Assembly: GCA_022478985.1 (NCBI GenBank)
Contig: JAKSZP010017437.1
Span: 29,168 to 93,167, forward strand
Length of the DNA stretch: 64,000 bases
Reading direction: 5' to 3'
Origin: Massospora cicadina
Lineage: Eukaryota; Entomophthoromycota; Entomophthoromycetes; Entomophthorales; Entomophthoraceae
Positions 34,863 through 46,152 of this stretch are shown here, in pieces. The position numbers were made by a program, and so were the translations under genes. The stretch's first letter is position 1; every line of letters begins with the position of its first letter. The notes under the pieces are model-generated. The model did no database searches. It saw only the letters and a program-made list of their open reading frames with translations, and was not told where the DNA came from.

Positions 34863-36030
34863 TGAGGGCTTCAAGTCCCCAAAGGTCCAAAAGGTACTTA
34901 AGGGGCTGAAAGATGGCCAGGTTCCAAAGGACCACCTAACCTTGTGTTAAATGCCCCCAATTGAAGTTTTAAAGGATATAATGAAAGGTGAGATTCTTGA
35001 AAGAGAAAACCCTTTAAGAAACAAATTAAGAAAATTGCACAAAGATGTGTTGCTTGCCCTGATGGTAGTCCAATTGTTCCTGACATCACCTTGTGGGCTT
35101 TAGAATACAAAACTGGAGAATATACAAGCCTTTTTGAGAATTGCTAGGAATAGATCAGCGAGATGGAGCAGAAATACGATAACCTAGAGGCTAAGGTCAA
35201 CCATCAAGAGTTTGAGGTTCTAAGCCTAAACCCAAATTAACCAGAAAGTTAGCGTTAATGCTCTTATCCAATGATGGAACAAATTATAGGACAACTTGGG
35301 AAAGTGACAAAGACAGGTAAGTGAACAAATCCCTTAAGGATATACCAAAACAGTGTTTACCAGACCTAGTCATATCATTGAGACTGGCATCAAAACCCTC
35401 TCACCATCAGGCTCCCCTTTCAAACCAATTATTAAGGAACAGTTTGTCCCTGGCCAGGAAAGCATTTTATTGTTTTTAACGCATATAAGAGCACTTTGTA
35501 ATAAGCCAGAATTCGCCAAAAGGTGAGGCATATCCTCTCCTGCCTTTGTGAGGAAGCTCAATAGTACATGACTCCCCATTTACATGAATGCCAAACCTAG
35601 TAACAGGTTAAAACCACTCTTGTACACGAATTTGGCAGTGACCAGTCCCTTATTGAGTCAAAAACATGCGTTTATAATATTCACCTCAATAAAGGGGAAG
35701 TCTCTCCAATTTCTTATTCCATTTTAATGCTAGGCACAGTCATCAATTACTACTAATCAAAATTTTTTGATGACGTCATCACCGCCACCCTTTCCTCCTA
35801 AAATCTTGGCATAAAGTTCATCTCCATATGATAGTTCTCAAGAAAACCTTTAATCTATCTAGGAATTCAAGGAGACTCCAAACAAGATCACAGCGGCACC
35901 TTGAAAAAGTACCAGCCTTGGTTTGTGCCCCTCCTAGACCTAGAGCACACGCCTTAGAGACAAAGAAGGATAACGTGCTTATTTGCTCCTACTGTAAGGG
36001 CTTTCAGAACAATAAAGAGGAATGCTAAAA
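34863..36030 (+). pseudogene. Element C gag, continued, with His-less zinc knuckle
   Basis: Continues the reading broken at 27,950. Pieces include DITLWALEYKTGEYTSLFEN (about 35,083-35,145) and 'MEQKYDNLEAKVNHQ' (about 35,164-35,210, coiled coil). The knuckle at 35,984-36,025 reads CSYCKGFQNNKEEC: both outer Cys and the second Cys are kept, but the His is Asn (AAC). The same knuckle in element 2 has the His. Confidence 0.7.
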
Positions 36031-36119
36031 GTGACATACATAAGAGGCGGAACAAAAAATTGTTGGTGAAAGGGAGATAAGCATTAAGAAAGAGGCTAAT
36101 TTGTGCTGACGCCCTACTA

Positions 36120-36700
36120 TGCCTCTATTCAGAGCTGATATTACCAACAAGCTAGTTAATTAAGAACCATGGTACAATGAGATAAACAGGTTCTTAAAAT
36201 AAACTTTTCAAACCTCTTATCCTTCTGATTAGCCACCTATGTTTCTCAACTTGCTATCTCAATTTGATTTTCTGATTACTTGAGGCACAGTTAAGGCCCA
36301 TAATCTCCATGTACTCTCCATAATTGACAGAAGGTCTCCAATCAATGTCATCTTTTCAAATTGATAGGAAAATTAAAATAGCGCCTACTCTGCCACACTA
36401 CATAGAATATGTCACCGCTGGTCTTCAGTGCACCATATCCATTAGGGCCTATTCCACGTTTCCCCTCAGGTTTGGAATGATTCATTAAAAAACCTCAGAT
36501 ATAGCCCAAGATCGCACCAGTTATGAGCTACTGTTAAGTACCCAAATTCTCTGAAAATAAAACTCCGTTATTATGCATAAGGATTCCTATCCCTGGTTGG
36601 TACTTGAATTCCCTTGGCATTTGAAACGGCCACATAGTAAAGAATTCATAAAATCTTGCACCTGATATTGCATATGGATAATTAGACTGATTGAATTGAC
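36120..36700 (+). pseudogene. Aspartic protease remnant (element C)
   Basis: LSIIDRRSPINVIFSN near 36,314-36,362 corresponds to the family I-I-D-S-G pattern, with Ser-Gly replaced by Arg-Arg. The rest is hardly readable. Confidence 0.5.
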
Positions 36701-37149
36701 TACCATATCTAAGATTCTCATGTAAGCCTATCGCTTCATGTAGTGGATGGAGCTGAGAGGATGCCTGTATATTCAGAAAAGCACAAAGTAATTTCCTACC
36801 TGGTCACAGGTTATAGTAGATAACAAAATCCATGTAGTATATCGCCTGTAAGCCATTTTGGAAATCTGATATGCTAAAAATTCTTCTGCAAAAAAGTTAT
36901 AGCTTGATCAGGCATTCCTGACTGCGCATATGCTGGCATAATCTCTATAATTATGGCCAACTTAACTCCAAATCTCACGCCATTGGCCTCAATACTTCAA
37001 TAGCCTACTAACTCTTAGTAAACATCAATGATATCAGCTGTGTCTGTGGGTAGGGAAGCCTTTGTGACTTTAGATTAGAAACGCCTTCTAAAGAGTTGCT
37101 AGTCACCACTTATATAGAGGAAAGCCTCACCACATAACAAAGAAAGAAA

Positions 37150-38035
37150 GGTTGAGAGCTCTTAAAGGAGTTCTAAATCAATTCTCCACATCTATGTAGG
37201 ACTTTGTCAAAATGAAAGGAGTCGTACACAATGTGAAGATAGGGAATTCTTCCCTTAATTGCTCACAACCTTATTGGAAAAGCAAGGTAGAAGAGGCACA
37301 AGTTACTACTGATCTTAGTGATTGCTAAATCCAGGATTGGTGGTAATCATAAAGTCCCTGGGCGTCTCCTAGTTTGCTTGTTTCAAAAAAAGATGGGGTT
37401 ATCAGGTTTCTATGGATTATTGTAAGCTCAATGTAGTGACCTGGAAGGATAGTTATCCACTCCCACAAATTGATAGCTCTCTATAGCTCTTTAATGAGTC
37501 CCAGTACTTTTCAGCGATGGATATTGCCAGCAGGTACTGGAAGATCAAATTAGCTCCCAAAGATTTAGCCAAGTGCACCTTAATCGCAAAATGAAGGGCT
37601 ATTTGAACCAACCTGCATGCTTTGGGCTATATAATGTCCCTACCACATTCCAGAGTGCTATGGATGGACTCCTGGGTGAATTGAAGTTGTCTAGTATCCT
37701 GTATCACTTTACAATATTACTAGCTTATCCAAAACTTCCAACGGCCACCTAGAGCACCTTTTTCAGTCTTTAGATTGACTCTAGGAGGCATCACTGAAAT
37801 TAAAGCCCTCCCAGTACTATTTTTTCAGCATGAAATAGAATCCTTGGGACATAAGTTTACCAAGCAAGGATAAATTTTTTTCCCAACAAAATCTTTGCAA
37901 TATAGAAGATGACAACATTCCAAAGTCTTAGGAACATACAGGTTTCTCTAGGTATGGTTGGGTTTTAAAGGCAAAAATTATACCATGATTCGCTAACATT
38001 CTGAGATTATGGTTTATCTACAGCATAAGTACATC
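37150..38035 (+). pseudogene. Reverse transcriptase remnant (element C), cut by element E
   Basis: 'SLLVSKKDGVIRF' near 37,371-37,412, 'YPLPQIDSSL' near 37,458 and FSAMDIASRYWKIKLAPKDL at about 37,509-37,568 show the fingers and the first catalytic Asp. The rest of the palm and thumb follows in other frames. The text ends at 38,035 and resumes at 54,247 on the far side of E. Confidence 0.75.
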
Positions 38036-38248
38036 TGTAAAAATTTACTTACATTGGTTATTATCAGCAAACAACCCCAATAAACTTATTACTGCACAGA
38101 TTATGTTATTGTGCACTTCATCCACGTTGTATAGTATATGATATATTGGTTGATAATAGTATGACGACTATTATCTGTAGTTGAGTGGAATTCTTATATC
38201 TCAGGCCCAACGCTCAGCCAGTATTCCCACTCAAAATACTTGAGATGT
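38036..38248 (-). repeat. 3' LTR of element E, first part (left of insertion D)
   Basis: On the plus strand it begins TGTAAAAATTTACTTACATT and aligns with 53,085-53,295. It stops at the D insertion after CAAAATACTTGAGATGT. Confidence 0.85.
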
Positions 38249-38325
38249 TGTTGGAAATTTGGTTGACCACATTATCCATCTCACTTGCAGATTAACAATT
38301 GACAGTTGTTAAAGCAACCAACTGT

Positions 38326-38748
38326 TTGGCAATAGTTGCCAACTAAATTATTAATCATAAATAATCAAAGGATATAATCCCATGGTTGATTTTGGTTAAT
38401 ATTTTGTTAGCCATCATGCCTGAATATATTATTAATTGTAACTAATCAAAAGACCTAATCCAATGATGAGATCTGATTACTATTTCGTTGGGGATCATTC
38501 CCAACTAAATTAGTAGTTGAAATTCATTAAAGGACATAATCTGATGATTGGTTTGATTAATATTTCGTTGGGCATCACGCCCAACTTAATTATTAGTCAC
38601 AATTAATAAAAAGACCTACTCTAATGATGAGATCTGATTACTATTTCATTGGGGACCATCCCTGACTAAATTAGTAGTTGAAATTCATTAAAGGACATAA
38701 TCTGATGATTGATTTGATTAATATTTTGTTGGGCATCATGCCAATAAT
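38326..38748 (+). repeat. Array of six ~80-bp palindrome-bearing units in the D 5' LTR
   Basis: Palindrome centres lie near 38,334, 38,415, 38,496, 38,576, 38,657 and 38,737, a period of 80-81 bp. The best arm pair is GTTGGGC-ATCAC-GCCCAAC (38,567-38,585). Linkers alternate in type, giving a 161-bp higher-order unit. The 3' LTR carries the same array at about 45,125-45,555. Confidence 0.85.
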
Positions 38749-39090
38749 GTTAATTAGTAATTCGATGAGAGCATGATTGCTGATAGTCAGATTAATATAA
38801 TAAATCATTAAAGAGAGGTGCTGAACGATTAGGGTCATCTTAAAGAAGCTACTGAAGCGTTTTAATGCTTGTTTTGGCAGTAGCTAGTAGTCATAATCAG
38901 GTAACATGGCCCCCAAACCATCTGTGTATGGTTCCTAACACATGAGGATGGTTGCCGATCTGTAAACAGTTACACTGCTAGGGATTAATTAAGATGAAGA
39001 CATTCACTACCGTCAGAAGTTAATCCAAAGGGTTAGAAGTTTTGGGGGACTAATCAGTTGATTTTCAGAGAATTATCTGAAAATTTGTCC

Positions 39091-39111
39091 GCCTTTTGCC
39101 TATAAAAACCC
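39091..39111 (+). promoter_or_regulatory. Possible core promoter in the D LTR
   Basis: CTTTTGCCTATAAAAACCCC contains a TATAAAA box about 250 bp before the LTR end, a normal distance for the start of an LTR transcript. The same sequence is kept in the 3' LTR near 45,900. No functional evidence. Confidence 0.4.
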
Positions 39112-39351
39112 CTAACATTTTTTTTTAAAAACAAAATTCAACTGCAATATATAGTTTTAAATTTACTTAATTAAATTGAAGATTGAAGGGAAAATAAGTC
39201 CCTAGTTGTTTTTCTCAATTATCATTACCAGAGTGAAGTTTGTTGCCACTTATTTTGAGGACTCAACCTACTAGTTGTCACCATACAACTAGTGTTTGTA
39301 GTTTTACTCAACGGTCAACCTATGCATTAAACATATCCAAAAGTTTACACT

Positions 39352-39370
39352 TGGTGCTCACTACAGGGGG
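39352..39370 (+). promoter_or_regulatory. Primer-binding site of element D
   Basis: TGGTGCTCACTACAGGGGG, two bases after the LTR end. If tRNA-primed, the tRNA acceptor stem would be GCTCACT paired with AGTGAGC; I cannot name the tRNA. Confidence 0.85.
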
Positions 39371-39400
39371 CGTAGTTGAGTCTTGTCAATAAGTATCACC

Positions 39401-39775
39401 ATGTCTTCAGTGCAGGGAGAGATTCAGCGATTATGGACTGAGCTGGAGAGTGTGAATCAGACCACTCTAATGTCAGCAGCTCAGGCCAATTTATCCCAAA
39501 TGGAGAATCATGTTAACAAGGTGGAAGAAGATGTCAACCTTGTCACAGAAGCTAATAATGAATTATTTGGAAAAACATCTGAGTTAGAGCAACAATATTC
39601 CAAAGTGGAGAAGGAGCAACTCCTGCTCAAAGTAGCACTTCAAGCCAAGGCTGAAAAAAATTGTTTATTACGGGAAAAACATAGTCAGCTCCAGAAACAA
39701 GTACAAGAATGGGAAAAACATAAGTGTACTTGTATTCATGTGGAAATGGAGATTGGGGATCAGTACCTATATTAA
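39401..39775 (+). CDS. Coiled-coil N-terminal gag ORF (element D)
   Basis: Open for about 124 codons from ATG 39,401 (an in-frame ATG at 39,383 would add six residues; 39,401 has the better context CACCATG). It begins MSSVQGEIQRLWTELESVNQ and runs through heptad-like stretches such as VEEDVNLVTEANNELF, TSELEQQYSKVEKEQLLLK and EKHSQLQKQVQEWEKHK. No other domain is seen. Element B has a similar helical gag start. It may be the gag matrix/multimerisation segment, formerly joined to the capsid part that follows in another frame. The stop at 39,773 may be native or a lesion. Confidence 0.6.
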   Translation: MSSVQGEIQRLWTELESVNQTTLMSAAQANLSQMENHVNKVEEDVNLVTEANNELFGKTSELEQQYSKVEKEQLLLKVALQAKAEKNCLLREKHSQLQKQVQEWEKHKCTCIHVEMEIGDQYLY

Positions 39776-39784
39776 GATGAAAAG

Positions 39785-40700
39785 TAATATAGAGAGCATT
39801 TAGCCTACTTGAGATATGCCAAGTGCCTATGCCGCCATCTTGGCAATGACCCCTGACAACACACCAACTGGTGCTAGAATGGCTAGCCGCACTACTAGTC
39901 CTACAACTGAGCATGTGGAAACTGAGGAATTTCGGCCCACCCCAAAATTGCAACCCTTTCATCGGTATAATGCCCCAGCTTTATTCAGATTGTTTGAAAT
40001 GACCATGTTCAGTTGCAGTGATCCTCAAAAAGCCATTACTGCTATCAATTGTTTAGACACCACTTGTCTAAACTTGGTATTACCCCATTTGCAAGGGGAA
40101 AATTGGTCCTATAATGAGGCAAAAATGCAATAATGAAGGAATTTGGAAGCCCTGAATTAATGGTTAACCAAAAGCAGGAGTTCATGGGAATACAATTCTG
40201 AAAAGATGAAACCTTAGGAGAATTTTCTGGCCACTTTTATGAAGAATCACAAACACTGACAGGAGCTGATAACCTGATCAATTTTGATGTTCACATTGCT
40301 ATGAAGGCATCACTCTGACCCTATTGGGATTTATACCAAATCATGTCATCAACCTTCACCAGTAGTAGCACTACTTCTCAAATGGTGGAGCACCTGAAAG
40401 AATTGGCTTCCACTTTTGATGCATCAAATTGAAGTGTAAAATAACAACAGCCTTTTACTTCAAAGTTGGCAAAAATCCTGAGCCCAAAAAGGATTTCCCC
40501 AATTGAATGGGAAAAACCCTGATGGCCCAAAATGGTCTAGTAGTGCCCCACGCATTACTTGTAACAGATGTGGAAATACTGGACACTATGCTGCCCAGTG
40601 CTGGACTAAGAAACCAAAAAATCAGGTGAACGTTGTTCAGGAAGACAATACCTATGAGGAGTCAGAAAAAGGCCCTGCGGTCTAGATGAGGAACGATCTA
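39785..40700 (+). pseudogene. Gag capsid and nucleocapsid remnant (element D)
   Basis: Open from 39,816 to 40,133 (FRPTPKLQPFHRYNAPALFR, then 'MTMFSCSDPQKAITAINCLD'), then after a frame change FSGHFYEESQTLTGADNLIN near 40,216-40,275, aligned with the capsid of B. TGA codons interrupt at several places where B has Gln or other residues. An intact knuckle CNRCGNTGHYAAQC lies at 40,560-40,601 (C-x2-C-x4-H-x4-C). Confidence 0.8.
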
Positions 40701-41099
40701 AATCTGAAAATTGCCCAGTTCCCCAGACAAGTTTAATGAAATTGATACCTCTGACCTACTCGTAGATGAACCTGCTCATGATTCTTCTGAGCGGAGCACA
40801 GGTCTGAATATCCACACTATAACTCGATCAAAAAAAGTGCAATTAATCCTGAAATTATATCAGAAGTTGCCTGACCTTATGCTTGTCAACTTTTGGAAAA
40901 GGCAGGAAACGCTGACAATCAAGATGAATTGCTAAAGAGAAATTTGGAAAATGTTAACATCTCAATTCCTATCACTACCATAAAGGATTCATTTCCTGAT
41001 ATATCAGCCCAAATTATTCACACTCTGGATTCAGCAACTGATGCCGCTATACATTCAGTAAACAACATTTCCACTATTCTGAGTGTACTTATGCTGACA

Positions 41100-41480
41100 T
41101 TTTGGTTAATTGAGTAAAATTAAGGGCTATTATTGATAGTGGTGCACCAATCAATATTGTGTCTACCAAATTGGTAAAACATCTAAAGATTTCTCCAGAT
41201 ATAGCACATCAAAAGCAGTATGGTACTGCTGGGCCCAACCCTACTACCTTCTGTGGGGCTTATAGTGCTTTACCTCTTTGTTTGGATCTCTAGTTGTGTC
41301 TGAGACAGCAATTGTTCTACCTAATCAAAATTATGATATTCTCATTGGCACTGACTTCATGCGGAAGTATGGAGTAAAGTGTGACTGAGGAATACTATGA
41401 CAATCTTGGGCCAGATGCTGCCATTGATCTATCATCAGAAGGGAATTCCCCCTCACTTGGAGAAATAACTTTATAAACAT
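41100..41480 (+). pseudogene. Aspartic protease, active site kept (element D)
   Basis: LRAIIDSGAPINIVSTKLVK near 41,121-41,180 has the complete Asp-Ser-Gly-Ala active site. YDILIGTDFMRKYGVKCD near 41,334-41,385 and ILGQMLPLIYHQKGIPPHLE near 41,405-41,463 complete the domain. Frameshifts near 41,290 and 41,395 and a TGA after CD break it. Confidence 0.8.
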
Positions 41481-42170
41481 GATATATAAGGATGGCATCC
41501 TTCCCATTGGTTATAAACTAGTTGGGAAGAAGATCCACCCTCTACCAAAATTTGTGAATGAAAACTGAGAGATCCCAATCCAAGTAAAAAAAGACTTAAT
41601 CCTACCACCTGAGATGCAGACAGTGGTCAATACTGGACTGACTCTGAAATTTCCTGAGCAATTATATATAGAAATTGAGGCTCCCTGGCGAAGATCAAGA
41701 ATTGAACCTTGGGTAGCTCCAGGGATCCTAATCCCTGGTCATGGGGAAATTTGTATTCTATTAGACAATCTGGGAAAAACGCCGATGATAATCAAGTGAA
41801 ATCAAGTAGTTGCATTCTCCCAGTTAATCCCTATAACAGAGCTCCATTCCTTCCACGAATTTGGGGATTTAAATGAAATGGGATTACCTGATTCAGCTGG
41901 ATGAATTCATAAAATAATCTCTCAGGAACAATTATCAGGATTAATTAAAGATCAGAAAAATGAAGTACTGGCTTTATTCAAACAATATCAAACTATTTTT
42001 GCCCAAAATGACCACGATCCTGGGTGTGCAGAAAACGTACTCCAACAAATTGACACTGAGGAAGCTGCCCCAATTAGAATGAGACCTATTTGAAGGTCCT
42101 GAGTAGCTGAGGCAGTAGTTGCCAAAGAAATAGAAAAGTTGTTGGAGCATGGATTGCTTGTGCCTTCATC
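41481..42170 (+). pseudogene. Protease-RT linker remnant (element D)
   Basis: A long readable frame (LPPEMQTVVNTGLTLKFPEQ, then 'LYIEIEAPWRRSRIEPW', 'VAPGILIPGHGEICILLDNL') with TGA at three or four places. This dUTPase-like or linker region sits between protease and RT in many Gypsy elements; I do not assign a catalytic role. 'FKQYQTIFAQNDHDPG' near 41,978-42,025 starts the RT N-terminus. Confidence 0.6.
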
Positions 42171-42860
42171 CAGCCCATGGGCTAGTCTGATATTAATCGT
42201 CAAAAAAAGGATGGGTCAAATAGGGTTGTAATTGATTATTGCCATCTTAATAAAATCACAAAAAAAGACTCTTACCCCTTACCACAAATTGATGACGCAT
42301 TGGATCAGTTAGGTGGGGCTAAATTCTTTTTGGCGATGGACCTTATCTCAGGGTATTGGCAGATTGATATGTCACCTGAGGACCAGGAGAAGTGTGCCAT
42401 AATAACAGTACAAGGGCTTTACCAACCTACGTGGATGCCCCAAGGCCTATGTAATGCCCCTGCAACTTTTCAACGGGCTATGGATACCATCTTATGTGAC
42501 CTCAAATTGTCCTGTGTTCTAGTCTATCTAGATGATATCAATGTATTTAGTCAAACATTCACTGAGCACTTACAACACTTAGAGGAAGCATTCAAGAAAT
42601 TAACTGCTGCAAATCTTAAAATCAAGCCCCAAAAGTGTCACTTCTTTAAGGAGCAGCTAGAATATTTGGGCTTCGTTATAAACGTGGATGGATTACAACC
42701 TCAAAAAAAATCGCTGCTATTGAGCGGATGTCATTGCCAAAAAGTGTTCATGATATACAAGTTTTTTAGGAATGGTCAGTTATTATCGCCATTTTATTAA
42801 AGACTTTGCAAAATAGCGGATCCATTATTCCATCTGCTTAAGGATCTGAAAAAAAGGGTT
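42171..42860 (+). pseudogene. Reverse transcriptase, largely readable (element D)
   Basis: A frameshift near 42,207 separates SPWASLILIVKK from the rest. From 42,300 the frame is open for 166 codons: LGGAKFFLAMDLISGYWQID (first Asp), TWMPQGLCNAPATFQRAMDT, CVLVYLDDINVFSQTF (YLDD box, near 42,525) and KIKPQKCHFFKEQLEYLGFV. The thumb 'MVSYYRHFIKDFAK' follows near 42,770 after another shift. Confidence 0.9.
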
Positions 42861-43506
42861 TAAATGGAATGAAATGGCCCAAGGAGCATTTGACAAATTA
42901 CGGCGATACTTGATGATCAGCCCAATACTCAAATATCCAAATTTTGACCAACCGTTTATTATACAATCAGATGCATCACTCATGGTAATAGGTGCTGTAC
43001 TTAGTCAAGTGGATGAACAAGGTGAAGAACACCCAATGGCATATGTCAGCCGTACCTTAACTAAGGCTGAAAGGAATTATACAGTCACTGAGCGCGAATG
43101 TCTTGCAGTTATCTACACTTGCAAGCAATTTCATGTTTATAATTATGAGATGCATTTCAAGGTTGTAACCAATCATGCATCTCTCCATTGGTTACATAAC
43201 TTAAAAGAACCTGAGGGAAGATTAGCACGATGGGCCTTGAAATTGCAAACATATGACTATGAAATTGAACATCACGCTGGGGATAAAAACCAAAATGCTG
43301 ATGGATTATCCCAACTACCAGCAATTCTTGCAATACAATATTGTGATGACCTATTTGAACGAATGGTTAAAGAAGAGTTGGAGGACGAGCCACCTGAAGT
43401 TCAAATGGCATTACAAAAAGCCATGGAGGGAACAGAACAAAAGAACAGACAGCTATTCAAAATAGTGAATGATAAAAGGCTTTTGTTCCCAAAACCATCT
43501 GAATGA
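42861..43506 (+). pseudogene. RNase H domain, open frame (element D)
   Basis: Open 42,874-43,503 (210 codons). FDQPFIIQSDASLMVIGAVL has the first Asp (SDAS instead of TDAS), 'RNYTVTERECLAVIYTCKQF' the Glu, and 'VVTNHASLHWLHNLKEPEGR' has Asn where the family usually has Asp, so the second catalytic Asp may be lost. 'HHAGDKNQNADGLSQLPA' ends the domain. Confidence 0.9.
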
Positions 43507-44545
43507 ATGGAGATAATTCGCACTGCTCACAAAGTTGTTGGCCATGGTGGCCTCAAGAAAACTCTTGAGCATATTCGCCAATATTACTATTGGGAGTTGT
43601 TAAATTATGGTACAGCGGATTTTCTTTCCTGTTGTACAGAGTGTCAGCTCCACAAGCCACACAAAAATGTGGCTGGATATTGTTTAGTGCGACCAGGATT
43701 CGCCTGGCATACAGTATCAATTGATGTCATGTGACCTCTAAGTATAAGCACTGGAGGAATGCGATATATCATAGTTGGATTTGATCACCTGACTCAATGG
43801 ATTGAAACCAAGGCTATGGTATGGGTCGATGCAATGAATACTGCCAAATTTATTCTGGATCAAGTGATATATCAGCATGGCTGCCCTCAAGTTTCCTGAA
43901 TGATAATGGAACGAATTTTACCTCATTTGTCATACCCCGATTGAATGAGTTGATGGGAATCAAGGGGTTTGTATCAGTCCCATATCAGCCAGAGATGAAT
44001 GGACTAGTTGAGAAAGTTAACGCTACCTTAGCCACAATGTTACAAAAGTTGATTGCAGGATAAACGTCTACTTGGGCTTCATACTTAAGTTTGGTGACAT
44101 TCTCCTATAATGTCAGCTATCATTCCTCAACTGGGAAAACACCCTTTAAATTACTATATGGAAGAAAAGCTGCTTTGCCATCAATTCTATACTTGGCATT
44201 GGAATTAACTTCAGGGATGAGTCCAGACCATAATTTAAATCGATTAGCCAATATTATGATTGATTTACAATCCCAAGCATTCGCCAAAACCCTTTGGAAA
44301 AGGATCCAGGCTAAAACATATGATGATAAAAAATGACCACCCATAAAAAAGATTTGAATTTGGGGATAAAGTATCCTATTGTGATATTCATGGATTTGAC
44401 CAACGAAATAAGCTGAATGCCTTATGGATAGGTCCATTCAAAGTAATTTCTAAATCAGCAATGGATGCCTATACAATCAAAAATATCCTCAATGGTCATA
44501 TAGTTAACTGAGTTCATAGAAAGTATTTAAAAAATTGGCACTAAA
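43507..44545 (+). pseudogene. Integrase remnant, all catalytic acids readable (element D)
   Basis: Zinc region: HKVVGHGGLKKTLEHIRQYY (two His) and FLSCCTECQLHKPHKN (Cys pair) at 43,528-43,670. Core: VSIDVM (Asp, near 43,720) followed by a TGA, FLNDNGTNFTSF (Asp, near 43,900) after a frameshift, and GLVEKVNATLATMLQKL (Glu, near 44,010). 'STGKTPFKLLYGRKAALPSI' and 'NALWIGPFKVISKSAMDAY' (near 44,415-44,470) are the C-terminal motifs. No chromodomain. Confidence 0.85.
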
Positions 44546-45040
44546 AAGAATATATACATATAAAAAGCAAAAAAAAGTTGAAAAAACTATAAGAAAAAAA
44601 TAAAACAATAATAATTAAGATAAATATATATATATATAAAATGATGAATATTTAATTACTCATACTCAAAACTATTGGGCATTGTTCCCTACTATTGTCA
44701 GCAGGGCCAGCTTGGGTTGCAACTGGGTCCATTGAAACAAGTCCCAAGGTACTAAGGTATATCATCCCTAAAAATGAAGAAGATCTGCTCTGACCGCAAA
44801 TGGAGAGCCCAACCTGGGGGAGTACAGGTTTTCCAGGCTATGGTTGGTGTTGAGGCAAATAGTCCTGGTATGTCATGAGGCCATATGACCACACTCAACA
44901 GAGGTGGCAGCAAGAAGGGGACCTCTGAACTAATGAGATAGTTAAGTTTAGTAGATGGACCTCTGAACTAGGCTTGTTGGTTAAGTCTTGAGAAGAAGCA
45001 AGTGCTTCTGAAAAACTATCTCGCTGAGTAATCTGGTCAA

Positions 45041-45051
45041 GTGGGGGGATG
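45041..45051 (+). promoter_or_regulatory. Polypurine tract of element D
   Basis: GTGGGGGGATG immediately before the 3' LTR. Confidence 0.8.
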
Positions 45052-46152
45052 TGTTGGAAATTTGGTTGACCACATTATCCATCTCGCTTGCAGATTAAAA
45101 ATTGATGGTTGTTAAAGCAACCAATTGTTTGGCAATGGTTGCCAACTAAATTTTATTAATCATAAATAATCAAAGGATATAATCTGATGGTTGATCTTGG
45201 TTAATATTTTGTTGGGCATCACGCCCAAATGAATTATTAGTTGCAATTAATCAAAAGACCTAATCCAATGATGAGATCTGATTACTATTTCATCAGGGAT
45301 CATCCCCAACTAAATTAGTAGTTGAAATTCATTAAAGGACATAATTTGACGAATATTTTGATTATTATCTCATCAGCCATCACGCCCAACTTAATTATTA
45401 GTCACAATTAATAAAAAGACCTATTCTAATGATGAGATCTGATTACTATTTCATTGGGGATCATCCCTGACGAAATTAGTAGTTGAAATTCATTAAAGGA
45501 TATAATCCAATGATTGATTTGATTAATATTTTGTTGGGCATCATGCCCAACAATGTTAATTAGTAATTTGATGAGAGCATGATTGCTGATAGTCAGATTA
45601 ATATAATAAATCATTAAAGCAGAGGTGCTGAATGATTAGGGTCATCTTAAAGAAGCTACTGAAGCGTTTTAATGCTTGTTTTGGCAGTAGCTAGTAGTCA
45701 TAATCAGGTAACATGGCCCCCAAACCATCTGTATATGGTTCCTAACACATGGGGATGGTTGCCGATCTGTAAACAGTTACACTGCTGGGGATTAATTAAG
45801 ATGAAGACATTCACTACCGTCAGAAGTTAATCCAAAGGGTTAGAAGTTTTGGGGGACTAATCAGTTGATTTTCAGAGAATTATCTGAAAAGTTGTCCGCC
45901 TTTTGCCTATAAAAACCCCTAATTTTTTTTTTAAAAACAGAATTCAACTGCAATATATAGTTTTATATTTACTTCTAAATTGAAGATTGAAGGGAAAATA
46001 AGTCCCTAGTTGTTTTTCTCAATTATCATTACCAGAGTGGATTTGTTGCCACTTATTTTGAGGACTCAACCTACTAGTTGTCACCATACAACTAGTGTTT
46101 GTAGTTTTACTCAACGGCCAACCTGTGCAGTAAACATGCCCAAAGGTTTACA
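45052..46152 (+). repeat. 3' LTR of element D
   Basis: Begins TGTTGGAAATTTGGTTGACC, ends AAGGTTTACA; direct repeat of 38,249-39,349 with only scattered substitutions and short indels. It contains the same palindromic array (about 45,125-45,555). Confidence 0.95.

Larger units (their letters stand above)
38249..39349 (+). repeat. 5' LTR of element D
   Basis: Begins TGTTGGAAATTTGGTTGACC and ends AAGTTTACA. Direct repeat of 45,052-46,152. The left half holds an array of 80-81-bp units, described separately. A candidate TATA-type start region is not obvious; TTTGCCTATAAAAACCCC near 39,095 could serve as one. Confidence 0.95.
38249..46152 (+). mobile_element. Element D: youngest Gypsy element, inserted in the E LTR
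   Basis: Two 1,101-bp LTRs, only slightly diverged by eye, enclose a primer-binding site, a coiled-coil gag, zinc knuckle, protease, RT, RNase H, integrase and a polypurine tract. The target duplication is GATGT (38,244-38,248) and GATCT (46,153-46,157). The uninterrupted E LTR reads GAGATTTCTTAATATAGGG at the same place (from 53,290). Long readable stretches (166 and 210 codons) remain, but stops and frameshifts make it non-autonomous. Confidence 0.95.

Noticed and set aside
38326..38748. CRISPR array
   Set aside because: Regular 80-bp units, but both 'repeat' and 'spacer' are conserved between units, and the array lies inside an LTR of a eukaryotic retrotransposon.
39785..44545. A nuclear genetic code with TGA read as Trp
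   Set aside because: Many TGA codons fall at positions where Arg is expected, TGG is still used throughout, and frameshifts and TAA/TAG also occur, so simple decay explains it better.
45426..45614. 62-codon minus-strand ORF in the D 3' LTR
   Set aside because: It lies in the palindromic LTR array and merely reads the repeat.
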